64,000 bases of DNA, taken from NCBI RefSeq assembly GCF_014066305.1, contig NW_023501100.1, positions 223,501-287,500 on the forward strand, given 5' to 3'. Each line of letters opens with the position of its first letter. Positions within the stretch are counted from its first letter, which is position 1. Under the pieces are notes generated by a model. That model searched no databases. It was given only the letters and a program-made list of their open reading frames with translations, and had not been told where the DNA came from. Source of the DNA: Letharia columbiana. Its lineage: Eukaryota > Ascomycota > Lecanoromycetes > Lecanorales > Parmeliaceae. This document shows, one piece after another, positions 62,538 through 64,000 of the stretch. A program made the position numbers and the translations under genes.

Positions 62538-64000
62538 CTACAATAGCGTTCTCTTCCCTCTCGGATCCATCGCCTCCCGTCTCCTCCACTCTCTACTCTC
62601 CTTCGTACCTAAACTCCCGCCACCCCCTTCATTCCTCCTCTCCCAGCCTCCCAGTCTGACTACTAGTGCAGTAGCATTATCGCCATCACTCCCCACCTCC
62701 GTCGCAAAGCTCACGACCTCTCTTGCACCCAGCTCTGGGGTCTTTGCTTCTTTGACCAGGTCTACAATCTCCTGATCACCAACCCCGCCAGATACGCCGT
62801 CGGAGACCAAAACCATGAAGGCGTATTCAGAAGGTGCGAGGTTGAGGTGGCGGATTTCTGGTTCAGCCGACACGCCCATGCGTTTGGAGCCCATATCGCC
62901 GAAGGCGCGGGTGTTCGCGAGACCGGACATGCGTTCTTCGCCGAAGGAATCTGTGACAAAAGAGGCGGCCCAGCGGCGGAGACGTTCGCTTTCGCTTGGG
63001 GAGGAAGGGTGGTGATTTGTTGTTAGCGACACGGCTTGCCCGTTGGAGACACGGGAGAGGAGGATTCGTGTGTCGCCACAGTGGGCTGTATAGAGCGTGC
63101 TGGGAGTGGAAGGATGCCAAAACGGTGTAGGTGTAGGCGTCGAGATGAGCGCAATAGACGCCGTAGACCCGCCTAGGAATGGTTTCCTGTGCTGCGCGGA
63201 AGACCGCGGATGCGATGGTGAGTGTAAGTCATCGTTCGCATTGAGCGGGCGATCGGAAGCCACAGGGTCATTATCGTCACTAGATAGGCGTAATTGGGCG
63301 AGGAGGAAAGATAAGTCGGTCTGCAGAAAGGCGTGGGTTAGGACCGTTGCGATTGAAGGTTTGGAGTCTGAAGAGAAGGCCGTGGGTTTGAAACGCCGAA
63401 AGTAGCCTCCTACAGTCTCTTTCCAGGACTTGATAAGGACGGTCTGGAGCCTGTTGGCTTTGGAGGGGTCGTAGCTGGTAGAGTCCGTGCCCTTATCTTG
63501 GACTTCTTTTCGTCGCGATCCTGCTATTTCCTTTGCTTCCTTATCTGCTTCACTTGCCGTGCCATTGAGCGTAGACTCCAGCCCATACTCCTCCGCCGTC
63601 TCCTCAATACTCTCATGCAGCCTCTCCCTTAGATATCCACTACACTCCGTTCCCCCATGCCCATCAAAGACCCCAAAGTAGAAGACCTGCGGATCTCCAC
63701 TCGCACTCTCCGCAGAAGTGCTCTCCCCATCTCCATTGCCTTTCTCCTGTTCCTTTCTTTGCAGTTCCCTGTACGCCTGCAATGGACTACTCGCCGGCGC
63801 CCTAGTCAACGTCCTCGGTGCCCTTTTCGCGAAAGCAGGTATTTCGATGACGCCCGCTTGGTATGTATCTTCATTGTAGGGCCGAGTGCCGCGGGAGACA
63901 GAGACACCGAAATGATGTTTTGCGCTTCGTAGCGGTATTCGCACCACTGTAGTATCTCTCGGACTTCCAAGCAAAGGAGCCGGCGAAGGGCCTTCGTTTG
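62538..64000 (-). CDS. PP2C-type protein phosphatase, 5' end cut by the window edge
   Basis: The minus-strand frame is open to base 64000 with no ATG near the edge, so the start lies outside. At least 487 codons are present without introns. PP2C motifs occur in order: FGVSVSRGTRPYNEDTYQAG (metal-binding region), FYFGVFDGHGGTE with the DGHGG metal ligands, GGSTASIALI, YTAHCGDTRILLSR, TRAFGDMGSKRMG, VLVSDGVSGGVGDQEIVD and GSDGDNATALVVRLGG with the final metal Asp. A long Lys/Glu-rich insert and a Ser/Asn-rich insert separate motifs 2 and 3. The order and insert layout resemble yeast Ptc6-type (mitochondrial) phosphatases, but without the N terminus a targeting peptide cannot be checked. Serine/threonine dephosphorylation using Mg or Mn is expected. 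Confidence 0.88.
   Translation of the reverse strand, partial: NEGPSPAPLLGSPRDTTVVRIPLRSAKHHFGVSVSRGTRPYNEDTYQAGVIEIPAFAKRAPRTLTRAPASSPLQAYRELQRKEQEKGNGDGESTSAESASGDPQVFYFGVFDGHGGTECSGYLRERLHESIEETAEEYGLESTLNGTASEADKEAKEIAGSRRKEVQDKGTDSTSYDPSKANRLQTVLIKSWKETVGGYFRRFKPTAFSSDSKPSIATVLTHAFLQTDLSFLLAQLRLSSDDNDPVASDRPLNANDDLHSPSHPRSSAQHRKPFLGGSTASIALISTPTPTPFWHPSTPSTLYTAHCGDTRILLSRVSNGQAVSLTTNHHPSSPSESERLRRWAASFVTDSFGEERMSGLANTRAFGDMGSKRMGVSAEPEIRHLNLAPSEYAFMVLVSDGVSGGVGDQEIVDLVKEAKTPELGAREVVSFATEVGSDGDNATALVVRLGGWERRNEGGGGSLGTKESREWRRREAMDPRGKRTLL

Overview
The window is nuclear DNA of a filamentous ascomycete (Pezizomycotina). The protein-coding genes carry short GT-AG introns (mostly 47-66 bp) with CTGAC/CTAAY-like branch points. 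The gene families are typical of moulds: an SAT4/PTH11-like rhodopsin-domain protein, a KP4-like secreted protein, a secreted class 3 lipase, an NF-X1 finger/helicase, Prp18 and an RBM39/Rsd1-type splicing factor. A very A+T-rich, ORF-free block looks like repeat-induced point mutation (RIP). I cannot name a genus. Multi-exon models below were assembled by hand, and most close exactly in frame.

Layout. 0.5-7 kb: a five-exon ZNFX1/Hrr1-like helicase with NF-X1 fingers. 7-11 kb: gene-poor, with a disrupted single-pass membrane protein. 11-27 kb: a nucleotidyltransferase-fold protein, a rhodopsin-domain membrane protein, a PAQR/Izh receptor, several small unrecognised or secreted proteins, a class 3 lipase and a KP4-like cysteine-rich secreted protein.

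27-35 kb is the most unusual stretch. Two divergently transcribed paralogues fuse a RING-like finger to TFIIB/cyclin-fold repeats. They flank a small hydrophobic ORF. One paralogue has an exact 63-bp internal duplication, and its 3' end is tandemly duplicated into a decaying copy. Next come a DNA-binding-type gene broken by two G-to-A-type lesions and a frameshifted GNAT acetyltransferase.

35-46 kb reads like an aromatic-compound catabolism/detoxification neighbourhood: an enol-lactonase-like hydrolase, an MFS transporter, a glutathione S-transferase, a FAD monooxygenase, a dienelactone hydrolase pseudogene and a resorcylate/dihydroxybenzoate decarboxylase-type amidohydrolase. It ends at a 374-bp hAT-like MITE with a perfect 8-bp target duplication, followed by about 1.8 kb of A+T-rich DNA that holds a second terminal-inverted-repeat element.

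48-64 kb returns to conserved, housekeeping-type genes: prp18, a BTB/T1-domain protein, an LCAT-like hydrolase sharing an intergenic region with an RBM39/Rsd1-like splicing factor, a coiled-coil protein with a 66-bp tandem repeat just upstream, and a PP2C phosphatase cut by the right edge. Gene decay is concentrated between about 30 and 48 kb, which suggests an accessory, repeat-influenced segment set between conserved blocks.
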